64,000 nucleotides of DNA from Neisseria dentiae (GCF_014055005.1 NZ_CP059570.1:2046001-2110000), one strand, 5' to 3'. Positions 1 through 8,970 are shown, counted from the first letter of the stretch. Program-made: numbers and translations. Notes: generated from the sequence alone by a model not told the origin.

Positions 1-100
1 GGCCTTTGTGTTCCAAAACGGCTTTTTCAAACACTTGCAGCTCTTCTTTTTTTTCACCGAGATTCACTTGTTCAAACGGTTTTAATTGGTGGTCGGACAT
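1..100 (-). CDS. N-terminal 33 residues of an unidentified protein, cut by the window edge
   Basis: A reading frame opens at the ATG at 98-100 on the minus strand, preceded at the right distance by AGGAG, and runs off the left edge without a stop. The visible residues begin MSDHQLKPFEQVNLGEKK and are charged and soluble-looking, with no signal peptide. I do not recognise the family from this fragment. It is divergent from pabB, with about 170 bases between the two starts. Confidence 0.6.
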   Translation of the reverse strand, partial: MSDHQLKPFEQVNLGEKKEELQVFEKAVLEHKG

Positions 101-269
101 GTGTGCTCCTTATATAGAAAGGGTTAATCGGAATCTGTAAACTTTATAGGGTTATTCTACTACTTTTTACATAAACGAACAAAAAAACTACACGCGACTA
201 GATTTCCGCCCCGCCGCCGCCAAACGCCCCGCAGTCGGCTATAATGGCGGTTTTTTAACCCTGCCCGCC

Positions 270-2063
270 ATGCCTTATTCCGCGCTGCTCGACGATGCCG
301 TAAACGGCCGTGCCGTTTGTTACGAAGGCTATGCCCACAGCCGTTTTCTCACCGCCGCCGAACTCGGCACGCTCGATGCCTGCCTGCACGAAGGCTGGCA
401 GCGCGGCCTGCACGTTTTCATCTGCGCCGACTACGAATTCGGCCTGCCGCTGGCCGATCTGCCCGGCCGCGCCGATGCCCGCCTCGCCCTGCATTGGTTT
501 AAACACAAACGCGAAACCGACGCGGCCTCGTGGCTGGCGGCACATTGCCCGCAAAACGCGCCGGCCGGCATTTCCGCCCCGCAAAGCGACACCCCGCAAA
601 CAGCCTATATACAGGCCGTGCACGACATACAGGCGGCGATTGCGCGCGGCGACACCTATCAGATCAACTACACCACACGCCTGCACCTCACGGCCTACGG
701 CCACCCCGCCGAACTCTACCGCCGCCTGCGCCAGCCCGTTCCCTACGGCGCCTGCGCCTGCCTGCCCGACGTGCACGGCAAGCCGCGCTGGATATTGTGT
801 TTTTCACCCGAGCTGTTTCTCGATATTTCTTCAGACGGCCTCATCCGCACCGAACCAATGAAGGGCACGGCGCCGATTCTGAACGACGGCCTCGACGGCC
901 AACGCGCCCGCAGCTTGCAGGCCGACCCGAAAAACCGCGCCGAAAACGTGATGATTGTGGATTTATTGCGCAATGATTTGGGCAAAATCGCCCGAACCGG
1001 CCGTGTGCGCGTACCCGAGCCGTTTAAAGTGAGCCGCTTCGGCAGCGTGTGGCAGATGACCAGCCTGATAGAAGCCGAAGCCAAGCCGCAAACCCGCGCC
1101 GCCGATATTTTCCGCGCCGCCTTCCCCTGCGGCTCGATTACCGGCGCACCCAAACGCATGAGCATGCAGATTATCGGCCAAACCGAAACCGCGCCGCGCG
1201 GGCTTTACACCGGCAGCATCGGCTTTCTCGAGCCTTGCGAAGGCGGCCTGGGCTTTCGCGGCACGCTCAACGTGGTGATCCGCACATTGGAACTCTCCCC
1301 GCTTTCAGACGGCCTCTACCACGGCGTTTACGGCGTAGGCTCGGGCATCGTGGCCGACAGCGAGGCGCAGGCCGAATACACCGAGTGCCAATGGAAAGCC
1401 CGTTTCCTCAACCGCCTCCAGCCCGAATTCGGCATTTTTGAAACCCTGCACGCGCAACACAAACAATGCACCCTGCTGCACCTTCATGCAGGCCGTCTGA
1501 AACAGTCTGCCGCCGCCCTCAACCTGCCCTGCCCCGATCACCCCGAAGCGCATATCCGCGCCTACCTGAACACCCTGCCCGACAACGGCGCTTTCCGCGT
1601 GAAAGCCGAATTAACCGCCTCAAGCGGCCTCACCTTCAGCCACGCGCCGCTGGACGGCGGGCCGCCGTTGCCGAAGGTGTGCCTGGCCGAAACGGTTTTG
1701 CCCGCGCACGACTATCTGCGCCGCTTCAAAACCACCCGCCGCGAAATTTACGATACAGGCTGGCGGCAGGCCGAACGGCAAGGCGCGTTCGACAGCCTGT
1801 TTTTCAACCGCGACGGCTTCCTGCTCGAAGGCGGCCGCAGCAACGTATTTGTGAAAACCGGCAACGAATGGCACACCCCCGCCCTCGATTTGGACATACT
1901 CAACGGCGTGATGCGCCAAGCCGTGCTGGCCGACCCCGAACGCTATCTGGGTGCGGCAACCGTGCGCGAAAGCCGCATCACCCGCGCCATGCTGCGCGAT
2001 GCCGGAGAAATCCGCCTGAGCAACGCCCTGCGCGGTGTGTTTGCGGTGGACTTGGCAAAATAA
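270..2063 (+). CDS. pabB: Bifunctional aminodeoxychorismate synthase component I / aminodeoxychorismate lyase
   Basis: Makes 4-aminobenzoate for folate: the first half converts chorismate plus ammonia to aminodeoxychorismate, and the second half removes pyruvate. Residues 1-380 are a chorismate-binding (anthranilate synthase I-like) domain with RTEPMKGT and GSITGAPKRM (about residue 288). From about residue 387 (FGIFETL) it becomes a PLP-dependent class IV aminotransferase fold with the lysine of FKTTRR near 487 as probable Schiff-base residue, and LLEGGRSNVF. This is the PabB-PabC fusion seen in many beta-proteobacteria. No strong ribosome-binding site precedes the ATG; the start is chosen because the conserved domain begins soon after. 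The amidotransferase partner PabA is not in the window. Confidence 0.9.
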   Translation: MPYSALLDDAVNGRAVCYEGYAHSRFLTAAELGTLDACLHEGWQRGLHVFICADYEFGLPLADLPGRADARLALHWFKHKRETDAASWLAAHCPQNAPAGISAPQSDTPQTAYIQAVHDIQAAIARGDTYQINYTTRLHLTAYGHPAELYRRLRQPVPYGACACLPDVHGKPRWILCFSPELFLDISSDGLIRTEPMKGTAPILNDGLDGQRARSLQADPKNRAENVMIVDLLRNDLGKIARTGRVRVPEPFKVSRFGSVWQMTSLIEAEAKPQTRAADIFRAAFPCGSITGAPKRMSMQIIGQTETAPRGLYTGSIGFLEPCEGGLGFRGTLNVVIRTLELSPLSDGLYHGVYGVGSGIVADSEAQAEYTECQWKARFLNRLQPEFGIFETLHAQHKQCTLLHLHAGRLKQSAAALNLPCPDHPEAHIRAYLNTLPDNGAFRVKAELTASSGLTFSHAPLDGGPPLPKVCLAETVLPAHDYLRRFKTTRREIYDTGWRQAERQGAFDSLFFNRDGFLLEGGRSNVFVKTGNEWHTPALDLDILNGVMRQAVLADPERYLGAATVRESRITRAMLRDAGEIRLSNALRGVFAVDLAK

Positions 2064-2081
2064 GCCGAAACCTTTGCAAAA

Positions 2082-2168
2082 TTCTTTGAGGCCGTCTGAA
2101 ATGCTTAAATTCCGTCATTCCCTCCTGCGCGGGAATGACGATAATCGGATGTTTCAGACGGCCTGAAC
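2082..2168. repeat. Intergenic repeat module with uptake sequences and a dRS3-type 20-mer
   Basis: The gap between pabB and the oxidoreductase holds an AGGCCGTCTGAA uptake sequence (near 2090), a dRS3-type element at 2117-2136 (ATTCCC, eight bases, GGGAAT) and an inverted uptake sequence near 2153. The phrase CCTTTGCAAAATTC just upstream is the same outer border seen around other modules of this kind in the window. Confidence 0.75.
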
Positions 2169-2260
2169 ATGACTTTTCTCAATTCCTCCCCAACCAACCA
2201 TTGCCCGTCCTCCCCCGTCTGCCTACAATGTGCCGGAACCTACCCCGAAAGGAGCCAGCC

Positions 2261-3244
2261 ATGAAAGGCATTCTGATTCTGAAAGACCCCGACTACCGCG
2301 CCGTGTTCAGCAGCAACATTTCCGAAGGCGACCTGCCCGCAGGCGATGTAACCGTGCGCGTGAAATATTCCACCCTCAACTACAAAGACGCCCTCGCCAT
2401 CACCGGCAAGGGGCTGATTATCCGCAACTTCCCCATGGTGCCCGGCATCGATTTCGCCGGCGAAGTGATCGAAAGCCAAAGCAGCGCCTACCGGGCGGGC
2501 GACGAAGTGATTCTCAACGGCTGGGGCGTAGGCGAAAACCATTGGGGCGGGCTGGCCGAACTCGCCCGTGTGCCTGCGCAATACCTCACCCCCAAACCCG
2601 ACGGACTCAGCCTGAAAGACTGCATGGCCGCAGGCACCGCAGGCTACACCGCCATGCTGTGCGTGCAGGCGCTGGCGAAAAACGGCGTTACCCCCGACAA
2701 AGGCGACATCGTGGTGAGCGGAGCCAACGGCGGCGTGGGCAGCTTCGCCACCGCCCTGCTCGCCAAACTCGGCTACACCGTTACCGCGCTGACCCGCCGC
2801 ACCCATGAATCCGCCTATTTAACCGATGTTTTAGGCGCCGCCGCCGTAATGGATGGCAGCGAATACCGCGCCAAAGGCAAACCGCTGGCCAAAGAACGCT
2901 GGGCGGGCGCCGTCGATACGCTGGGCAGCCACACCTTGGCCAACATCTGCGCCGCCACCCGCTACGGCGGCACCGTGGCGGCCTGCGGCTTGGCACAGGG
3001 CATGGATTTTGACGGCACGGTCGCCCCGTTTATCCTGCGCGGCATCACGCTTGCCGGTATCGACAGCGTGATGCGCCCCGCCGCCGACCGCCTGACCGCC
3101 TGGAGCGAACTGGCCGCCCTGCTCGGCGGCTCAAGCCTGCTGCAAGCGATAGGCTGCCATGAAATCGGTTTGGAAGAAGTGCCCCAAACCGCCGAACGCC
3201 TGATTAACGGCGAAATCCGCGGGCGCGTGGTGGTGGCGGTTTAA
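2261..3244 (+). CDS. acuI: NADPH-dependent medium-chain oxidoreductase, AcuI/YhdH family
   Basis: A 327-residue zinc-independent medium-chain dehydrogenase/reductase. Relatives in the AcuI/YhdH family reduce acryloyl-CoA or related quinone-like enones with NADPH. The start at 2261 is preferred over an upstream in-frame ATG at 2135 because AAAGGAG lies 7 bases before it and the family begins MKG/MKA here. Visible signatures are the N-terminal GroES-like domain with the family stretch PMVPGIDFAGEV and the Rossmann loop SGANGGVGS. The classical structural-zinc cysteines are absent, as expected. It stands alone, followed by a hairpin terminator. The physiological substrate in this organism cannot be read from the sequence. 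Confidence 0.85.
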   Translation: MKGILILKDPDYRAVFSSNISEGDLPAGDVTVRVKYSTLNYKDALAITGKGLIIRNFPMVPGIDFAGEVIESQSSAYRAGDEVILNGWGVGENHWGGLAELARVPAQYLTPKPDGLSLKDCMAAGTAGYTAMLCVQALAKNGVTPDKGDIVVSGANGGVGSFATALLAKLGYTVTALTRRTHESAYLTDVLGAAAVMDGSEYRAKGKPLAKERWAGAVDTLGSHTLANICAATRYGGTVAACGLAQGMDFDGTVAPFILRGITLAGIDSVMRPAADRLTAWSELAALLGGSSLLQAIGCHEIGLEEVPQTAERLINGEIRGRVVVAV

Positions 3245-3270
3245 CCTGTTGCAAACGCAAAACAGATAAA

Positions 3271-3309
3271 GCAAAGGCCGTCTGAAAAATATTTTCAGGC
3301 GGCCTTTGC
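3271..3309. terminator. Uptake-sequence hairpin between convergent genes
   Basis: GCAAAGGCCGTCTGAAA is followed by its near-perfect inverse (TTTCAGGCGGCCTTTGC). It sits between the ends of the oxidoreductase (+) and the RTX gene (-), so it probably terminates both. This is the usual Neisseria use of paired uptake sequences. Confidence 0.75.
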
Positions 3310-3339
3310 TTCAACCTGTTACAGGCAGAATCTTACTGC

Positions 3340-5904
3340 TTAAATAACAGCAGCATTCTGCACGGTATCTTCGGTGTAGAAAGCCATTTCGTTGGCGGCA
3401 TAGGCGGCTGTATCTGCCATGCCGACACCCGCACCCGCAGCGGCTTGCGAACCGTCGGACAAGGCGGCCAAGCCGTTTTCAAGCACTTGTGCGCCGTTGC
3501 TTTCCAACAGGCCGTCTGAAACGGCTGCCGTGCTGCCTTCCTCAGCAGGCAGGTTGGCACTGTGAACGGTTAACACGCTGCCTTCGGTAGATGCCGACAA
3601 AATGGTGGTAGAGCCTAAATCACCGCTGTACAGATAAGCGTCGGGATAGCCGTAATCAGGATGATAGAAGCTGTCAAAATCATTGAAAGCGCTTAAATAC
3701 ACTTTTGCCGTGCCGGTTTCGATGCCGTCGGTTGCCGTGTATTCGATCACCACCTCGTGATCACCGGCTTGCTCGAAGTTAGTCCAATAACCAATACCTT
3801 TCTCATCAAAGTAAATCTCGGCGCTACCGGAAACCACTTCTGCATTAAGCAGCGTTAAACCATTTCCCGAAGAGGTGCTGTCGTTATCCAACACAGAAAA
3901 ATAAGCAAATCCTTCATTGTTATAATCAAACGTAACAGACAGATAATCGTCATTCAACACCAACCCTGAAGCAGCGGGCACAAGGCCGAATGTTTCTGCC
4001 AAAGCAGCGCTGCTTACGCTGCCGCTGTCAAACACAAACTCCGCTGCGGCTTCACCGGCTTGGGTTTGGTTTTCAAGGGTTAAGGTGTCGCCCGTTTCTT
4101 TCAGCGTAATCACCCAATTGGCACCCTCTTCGCGAACGGTAATATCGTCAACCGTAATGCCGCTGCCGAAACGGACGATGTTGCTGCCCTCGGTATCGCG
4201 CACCACGTCATGGCCGTAGCCTTGGGCGAAATAATAGGTGTCGTTACCGGCTTGGCCGCGCAACAAATCGTTGCCGGTGCCGCCGTCGATAAAGTCGTTA
4301 CCGGTACCGCCGAAGATATGGTCACGGTCGGCGCCGCCGTAGAGTTTGTCGTTACCTTCGCCGCCGTCGATGGTGTCTTCGCCGCCGTTACCGTAGATGG
4401 TATCGTTGCCGCGGCCGCCGTTTAAGCGGTTGTAGTTGTCGTTACCGGTGATGGTGTTGTCGCTGTTGTTGCCGGTGCCGTTGATACGGGCATCGCCGGT
4501 TAACACCAGGTTTTCCACATTGCGCGATGCGGTGTAGCTGACGCTGCTGTGGATGGTGTCGGTGCCTTCGCCCGCTTCTTCGATAACGGTATCGTCAACG
4601 TTATCAACGTAGTAAACGTCATCGCCGGTTTGGCCGCGCATCACGTCTTTGCCGGTGCCGCCGTCGAGCAGGTCGTTACCCGCACCGCCGAAGATGTTGT
4701 CACGGTCGGCGCCACCGTAGAGTTTGTCGTTGCCTTCGCCGCCGTCGATGGTGTCTTCGCCGCCGTTACCGTAGATGGTATCGTTGCCGCGGCCGCCGTT
4801 TAAGCGGTTGTAGTTGTCATTACCGGTGATGGTGTTGTCGCTGTTGTTGCCGGTGCCGTTGATACGGGCATCGCCGGTTAACACCAGGTTTTCCACATTG
4901 CGCGATGCGGTGTAGCTGACGCTGCTGTGGATGGTGTCGGTGCCTTCGCCCGCTTCTTCGATAACGGTATCGTCAACGTTATCAACGTAGTAAACGTCAT
5001 CGCCGGTTTGGCCGCGCATCACGTCTTTGCCGGTGCCGCCGTCGAGCAGGTCGTTACCCGCACCGCCGAAGATGTTGTCACGGTCGGCGCCACCGTAGAG
5101 TTTGTCGTTGCCTTCGCCGCCGTCGATGGTGTCTTCGCCGCCGTTACCGTAGATGGTATCGTTGCCGCGGCCGCCGTTTAAGCGGTTGTAGTTGTCGTTA
5201 CCGGTGATGGTGTTGTCGCTGTTGTTGCCGGTGCCGTTGATACGGGCATCGCCGGTTAACACCAGGTTTTCCACATTGCGCGATGCGGTGTAGCTGACGC
5301 TGCTGTGGATGGTGTCGGTGCCTTCGCCCGCTTCTTCGATAACGGTATCGTCAACGTTATCAACGTAGTAAACGTCATCGCCGGTTTGGCCGCGCATCAC
5401 GTCTTTGCCGGTGCCGCCGTCGAGCAGGTCGTTACCCGCACCGCCGAAGATGTTGTCACGGTCGGCGCCACCGTAGAGTTTGTCGTTGCCTTCGCCGCCG
5501 TCGATGGTGTCTTCGCCGCCGTTACCGTAGATGGTATCGTTGCCGCGGCCGCCGTTTAAGCGGTTGTAGTTGTCATTACCGGTGATGGTGTTGTCGCTGT
5601 TGTTGCCGGTGCCGTTGATACGGGCATCGCCGGTTAACACCAGGTTTTCCACATTGCGCGATGCGGTGTAGCTGACGCTGCTGTGCACGGTGTCGGAACC
5701 TTGGCCGGATTCTTCAATAATGGTGTCGCCGCTTCCCGCGATATGGAATGTGTCGTTGCCTTCTCCGCCATACATGGTATCCAGGCCCGAAAAACCGTAA
5801 ATGGTGTCGTTACCGCCGTTGCCGTAGATAACGGTGCCGCCCAAACTGCCGAAAAGTACGTCGTCGTTCGGGGTGCCGTTCACGATTACTGTATTGGCAT
5901 CCAT
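3340..5904 (-). CDS. RTX-type calcium-binding secreted protein with long identical internal repeats
   Basis: An 854-residue acidic protein dominated by glycine/aspartate nonapeptides of the GGxGNDTIY type, which in RTX proteins form calcium-filled parallel beta-rolls. There is no N-terminal signal peptide, consistent with type I secretion by a C-terminal signal. The start at 5904 (MDANTVIVNG) is preferred because AGGAG precedes it; an upstream in-frame ATG at 5940 has none. Residues from about 75 to 550 are copies of a 126-residue unit (VENLVLTGDARINGTG, then the beta-roll). The tail holds the module DTEGSNIVRFGSGI, also found in the second RTX protein at 52-54 kb, then about 250 residues without RTX repeats. 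No hemolysin-like toxin domain is visible, so adhesin, S-layer-like or enzyme-anchoring roles are all possible. No ABC exporter is in the window. Confidence 0.85.
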   Translation of the reverse strand: MDANTVIVNGTPNDDVLFGSLGGTVIYGNGGNDTIYGFSGLDTMYGGEGNDTFHIAGSGDTIIEESGQGSDTVHSSVSYTASRNVENLVLTGDARINGTGNNSDNTITGNDNYNRLNGGRGNDTIYGNGGEDTIDGGEGNDKLYGGADRDNIFGGAGNDLLDGGTGKDVMRGQTGDDVYYVDNVDDTVIEEAGEGTDTIHSSVSYTASRNVENLVLTGDARINGTGNNSDNTITGNDNYNRLNGGRGNDTIYGNGGEDTIDGGEGNDKLYGGADRDNIFGGAGNDLLDGGTGKDVMRGQTGDDVYYVDNVDDTVIEEAGEGTDTIHSSVSYTASRNVENLVLTGDARINGTGNNSDNTITGNDNYNRLNGGRGNDTIYGNGGEDTIDGGEGNDKLYGGADRDNIFGGAGNDLLDGGTGKDVMRGQTGDDVYYVDNVDDTVIEEAGEGTDTIHSSVSYTASRNVENLVLTGDARINGTGNNSDNTITGNDNYNRLNGGRGNDTIYGNGGEDTIDGGEGNDKLYGGADRDHIFGGTGNDFIDGGTGNDLLRGQAGNDTYYFAQGYGHDVVRDTEGSNIVRFGSGITVDDITVREEGANWVITLKETGDTLTLENQTQAGEAAAEFVFDSGSVSSAALAETFGLVPAASGLVLNDDYLSVTFDYNNEGFAYFSVLDNDSTSSGNGLTLLNAEVVSGSAEIYFDEKGIGYWTNFEQAGDHEVVIEYTATDGIETGTAKVYLSAFNDFDSFYHPDYGYPDAYLYSGDLGSTTILSASTEGSVLTVHSANLPAEEGSTAAVSDGLLESNGAQVLENGLAALSDGSQAAAGAGVGMADTAAYAANEMAFYTEDTVQNAAVI
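4549..5682. repeat. Three tandem near-identical 378-bp repeats inside the RTX gene
   Basis: Units 4549-4926, 4927-5304 and 5305-5682 are almost identical at the DNA level. The differences I saw are single bases, such as GTCGTTACC versus GTCATTACC. Each encodes 126 residues in frame, so gain or loss of a unit would keep the reading frame. A partly diverged fourth unit lies below 4549, and the start of another lies above 5683. Confidence 0.9.
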
Positions 5905-6636
5905 GATTTCTCTCCTTAATATTAAAACATTATTAATCACAGGGATAACGTTAACTTTCTAACGTTGAAACTATCTTATACTTTTTCAAAAAATGTAGAA
6001 AGATTTGCCTTTATAAAGTTATCTTAAGCAAAAGTTTACGCAAATTATTGAAATGACAATGTATTTTTAGGGAAGCCATGAGCAATATGGCATAAGCCTT
6101 CCGCATTTATGTAATTTTGATTTTATTTAAATAAAATATTTATTCAGCATAAAATATTTGTTGTTTCAAGCACAAAAAATCCACTCCGGGATAAATTTTT
6201 GCTGTTACCCGACGCAAAACTTCCCTTGCGTTACGTTTGCTCCGCCTGACTCTCGGGCTGCCCGAAAATGCTATTGTTTATTTATGAAAGAGTTTTCCTG
6301 ATTTTATTTGGCACAATAACCAAACCGTCTGAAAACATTGAGCTGTGGCCCAAACATTGAATAAACCCCAACCCAACCAAGGTGCTGTTTTCTTATGGCA
6401 AATATAACCTTACTTCAAATACCAAGCCGTACGTTACAAATAAACCCTATCCCTGCGAAATGGTACATGTCGGTACCAAATAGCTACTGTTGCTGAAAAA
6501 TCAAAAGAGGCTGAAGCAGCTCAATCTCTAAATAAATAGTTGAGCATAAGCAAATAGAGAGCGGGTTGGCTGCTTCGTTTGGGCGGGTGGTTTTATAATC
6601 CGATTATTGCCAATCTTTAAAATAAAGGAGTTTGCG
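5905..6636. other. AT-rich intergenic region, no convincing gene
   Basis: About 730 bases separating the divergent RTX and lipoprotein genes. The stretch nearest the RTX start is AT-rich and presumably carries its promoter, but no confident -35/-10 pair stands out. A 34-codon reading frame starts at 6395 and a short open tail ends near 6539 (AEKSKEAEAAQSLNK). The latter has coding-like composition and may be the remains of a lost gene. One imperfect uptake sequence occurs near 6325. Confidence 0.5.
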
Positions 6637-7161
6637 ATGTCTGCCAAAATTTTGATTTCCGCTGCATTGGTCTGCCTGCTGGCAGCTTGCGGCAGCCCGC
6701 ACCGTGAAACGCAAGCGTTGCAAAACAAACTGGCTGAGGCGGAAACGGCGGTGAGGCTTTCTGCCGAAAACAGCAAGCGTTTGGAAAGCACCTATTCTGA
6801 TATTTATTTTGAACTCAACAGCTTAACCGTTGAAAATTTTAAAGCCAAAGTGGCGGGCGGCGATACGTTTTACGCCTATATCGGCCGGCCGAGTTGCGGC
6901 GACTGCAATGCGTTCGAGCCGATGTTCAAGCGGTATATTGCTTCGCACAAACTGGGCGGCAAAATTTATTTTGTAAACGTGCACCGTTTGCACCAAGATA
7001 AACCTGCTTGGGCGGCGTTCAAACAGCAATACGGTTTGAGCGGCACGCCGGTGTTGGCTAAATATGCAAAAGGCCGCCAGATCAACAAGCTGGATTTTGA
7101 AGACAACAAAGGTATCAGCGCCGAAGATTTGGAAAAATGGCTGGCGCTAAATAAATTGTAA
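6637..7161 (+). CDS. Thioredoxin-fold lipoprotein
   Basis: A 174-residue protein with a lipoprotein signal peptide ending in the lipobox LLAAC (residues about 15-19), then a short coiled segment rich in Ala/Glu/Lys, then a thioredoxin-like domain. The redox motif CGDC sits in PSCGDCNAF, and a cis-proline-like turn SGTPVL follows about 50 residues later. Lipidation would place it on the periplasmic face of a membrane. The start at 6637 has AGGAG 8 bases upstream and opens directly into the signal peptide. Similar proteins are annotated as thioredoxin family or bacteriocin-transport accessory proteins. The client is unknown. Confidence 0.8.
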   Translation: MSAKILISAALVCLLAACGSPHRETQALQNKLAEAETAVRLSAENSKRLESTYSDIYFELNSLTVENFKAKVAGGDTFYAYIGRPSCGDCNAFEPMFKRYIASHKLGGKIYFVNVHRLHQDKPAWAAFKQQYGLSGTPVLAKYAKGRQINKLDFEDNKGISAEDLEKWLALNKL

Positions 7162-7475
7162 AACTGTAGCCGCCGCTGCCTATCGGGCGGCTTGCTAAGC
7201 CGGATGCTTTTGCAAAAAACGCTATTAAGCCGTGTATTTGAAGCACCGTATCAGACCTTTGCAAAACCGCCTTGAGGCCGTCTGAAAAGTTTAAATACCG
7301 TCATTCCCGCCTGCGCGTGAGTGGCGGTATTTAAACTTTTCTGGGTTTTGCAAAGGTCTCCGGCCATGCCTTGAACGGCGCGCACGACCGGAAGGTTTTG
7401 CGAAGGCATCGGTTTTTGTTTTTGAAAAATTGCCGAAACCGCCGGGTACGGTTTGTGGCGCGGCGGTTTTATACG
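7162..7475. repeat. Intergenic repeat module (degenerate dRS3 and uptake sequences)
   Basis: Between 7252 and 7363 lies an imperfect inverted structure bounded by AGACCTTTGCAAAA and TTTTGCAAAGGTCT, with one AGGCCGTCTGAAA and a degenerate CATTCCCGCCTGCGCG inside. The rest shows no gene. Confidence 0.65.
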
Positions 7476-7751
7476 TTATTCATAGACCACGCCGGCAATC
7501 AGGCTTTCGGAATCCAATGCGCCGTAAGACTGTTCCCACGCTTGGGCGGCTTCTGCGGCGGAGCATTCGCGTGCAAAAGCCTGTTGTTTGCCGTTCATTT
7601 GCGTTATCCGCAGCGTATTCAGTTTGTCGCAGCCCAATTCCGACAGCGGCATTTCAGCCGATTGGGCTTCGGTATAGCCGGAAGAGAACACCACCGCCAT
7701 TGCAGCCAATGTGCTGAATAACACCAATCCTTTGCGTTGCTTGCTTTGCAT
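7476..7751 (-). CDS. Small exported protein of unknown function
   Basis: 91 residues with an N-terminal basic stretch and hydrophobic core (KQRKGLVLFSTLAAMAVVFSSG) typical of a Sec signal peptide, leaving about 65 mature residues with two cysteines (GCDKL and ARECSAAE) that could pair in the periplasm. The start has GAAAGGAAAG upstream. I recognise no family. Alternating hydrophilic composition suggests a soluble periplasmic protein. Confidence 0.6.
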   Translation of the reverse strand: MQSKQRKGLVLFSTLAAMAVVFSSGYTEAQSAEMPLSELGCDKLNTLRITQMNGKQQAFARECSAAEAAQAWEQSYGALDSESLIAGVVYE

Positions 7752-8053
7752 GATTCTTTCCTTTCTCAGTTAACCGGTTTGCTAAGATTTTATTTAGCCG
7801 ATCCGAGTGCTCAATCTAAAGGCGGCTAAGTAAAACCGAACAGTTGTTTTAAATCGTAAGATAATATTTTATTGAAGCAAAAAAGATAATGAAAAATCTA
7901 AGCCTGGGTGAATATTACTCATCTAAATCTGAAATTGCAATACTTTTTCTTATTTATTTTTAAAATTTATCTTACTTTTTGAACGAAACTAAAGTAAAAT
8001 AAAGCCAAATTGCAGGATGGTATGCAAAACCACACCTGAAAAAAGGAAAATAT
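7752..8053. other. AT-rich divergent region with a possible operator
   Basis: About 300 AT-rich bases between the small exported protein (-) and the repressor gene (+). An interrupted dyad TTACTTT / AAAGTAA at 7972-7997 lies about 55 bases upstream of the repressor start and could be its autoregulatory operator. This is a guess from position and symmetry only. Confidence 0.3.
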
Positions 8054-8743
8054 ATGAACACGTTTAAAGACAGATTGGCTTTTCTTTGGAAAAACGAAGC
8101 CAGGCAGGCCAAAATCGCGGCGGATATCGATATGACGATTGCGGGCTTCAGCCGCATTTGGAACGAAGGCGGTTTGCCGAAGGCTGAAACACTGAAAAAA
8201 ATCAAGCAATTGAAAGGTTGTAGCATCGATTGGCTGCTAACGGGCGAGGGCGAGCCGTTTCCGAACGCTGCCGCACCTTCGGCGGCAACGGCGGAAGATA
8301 CGCTGGGCAACCCTGTGGACATCGACGAATTTGTGTTCGTGCCCCGTTACGATATTCAGGCGGCGGCGGGGCACGGCCGTTTGGTGGGCGACGAAACGCC
8401 TGTGTTTACCATGGCTTTCCGCCGCTATTGGATAGAAAATTATGTAACCCGCGACACCAAAAACCTTTCGGTGATTTCGGTAAAAGGCGATTCGATGGAG
8501 GGGGTGTTGAACGACGGCGATTCGATTTTAATCAATCACGGCGAAACCACCCCGCGCGACGGCCTTTATGTGTTGCGCCTGAACGAAAACCTACTGGTCA
8601 AGCGGTTGCAGTTGATGCCGGGCGGAATCGTGAACGTGATTTCCGCCAACGAGGCTTACCCCACGTTTGAAATCAATCTCAACAATATGACCGACGATGT
8701 GGCCATTATCGGTAGGGTGGAGTGGTTCGGGCGGAATATTTAA
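8054..8743 (+). CDS. CI/LexA-type repressor with S24 self-cleavage domain
   Basis: 229 residues. Residues 1-75 resemble the bacteriophage CI repressor helix-turn-helix domain (KIAADIDMTIAGFSRIWNEG, then IDWLLTGEGEP). Residues 95-229 are an S24/LexA-like peptidase. The catalytic dyad is probably Ser147 in GDSMEGVLNDGD and Lys183 in LLVKRL. Such proteins repress until RecA-stimulated autocleavage. AAAAGG precedes the ATG. No phage structural or integrase genes surround it, so it is either a domesticated regulator or the last piece of a lost prophage. The AT-rich upstream region is the obvious place for its own operator. Confidence 0.8.
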   Translation: MNTFKDRLAFLWKNEARQAKIAADIDMTIAGFSRIWNEGGLPKAETLKKIKQLKGCSIDWLLTGEGEPFPNAAAPSAATAEDTLGNPVDIDEFVFVPRYDIQAAAGHGRLVGDETPVFTMAFRRYWIENYVTRDTKNLSVISVKGDSMEGVLNDGDSILINHGETTPRDGLYVLRLNENLLVKRLQLMPGGIVNVISANEAYPTFEINLNNMTDDVAIIGRVEWFGRNI

Positions 8744-8753
8744 CGGGTGGAGA

Positions 8754-8970
8754 TCTTTGCAAAAATACCTTGAAGCCGTCTGAAATGCTTAGATTCCGTC
8801 ATTCCTGCGCAGGCGGGAATCCAGCCTTAAAACTATCAAGTATTTTATTTCAATAACTTATAAAAAATGACTGGATTCCCGCCTACGCGGGGGTAGCGCA
8901 GCGGACTTGCGAAGCTAATGACGATGGTTGAATATTTCAGACGGCCTAAACGACTTGCAAAGGTCTCGGG
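8754..8970. repeat. Neisserial intergenic mosaic module: paired dRS3 repeats flanked by uptake sequences
   Basis: The order is: TCTTTGCAAAA border, uptake sequence, dRS3-like (CATTCCTGCGCAGGCGGGAAT), an AT-rich spacer of about 55 bases, dRS3-like (GATTCCCGCCTACGCGGG), uptake sequence, and the opposite border TTGCAAAGGTCTC. The same architecture recurs at 22.0-22.2 kb. It fits the known NIME arrangement of Neisseria. Confidence 0.75.

Noticed and set aside
3340..5904. Long plus-strand open frames antisense to the RTX repeats (84-codon copies)
   Set aside because: They are identical shadows of the repeat in the opposite strand, with no start signals and no sensible protein.
3340..5904. Naming the RTX proteins FrpC or hemolysin
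   Set aside because: Only the calcium-binding repeats are shared. No FrpC self-processing or pore-forming region was found.
6395..6499. 34-codon frame in the 6-kb intergenic region
   Set aside because: No ribosome-binding site or recognisable residues; consistent with chance.
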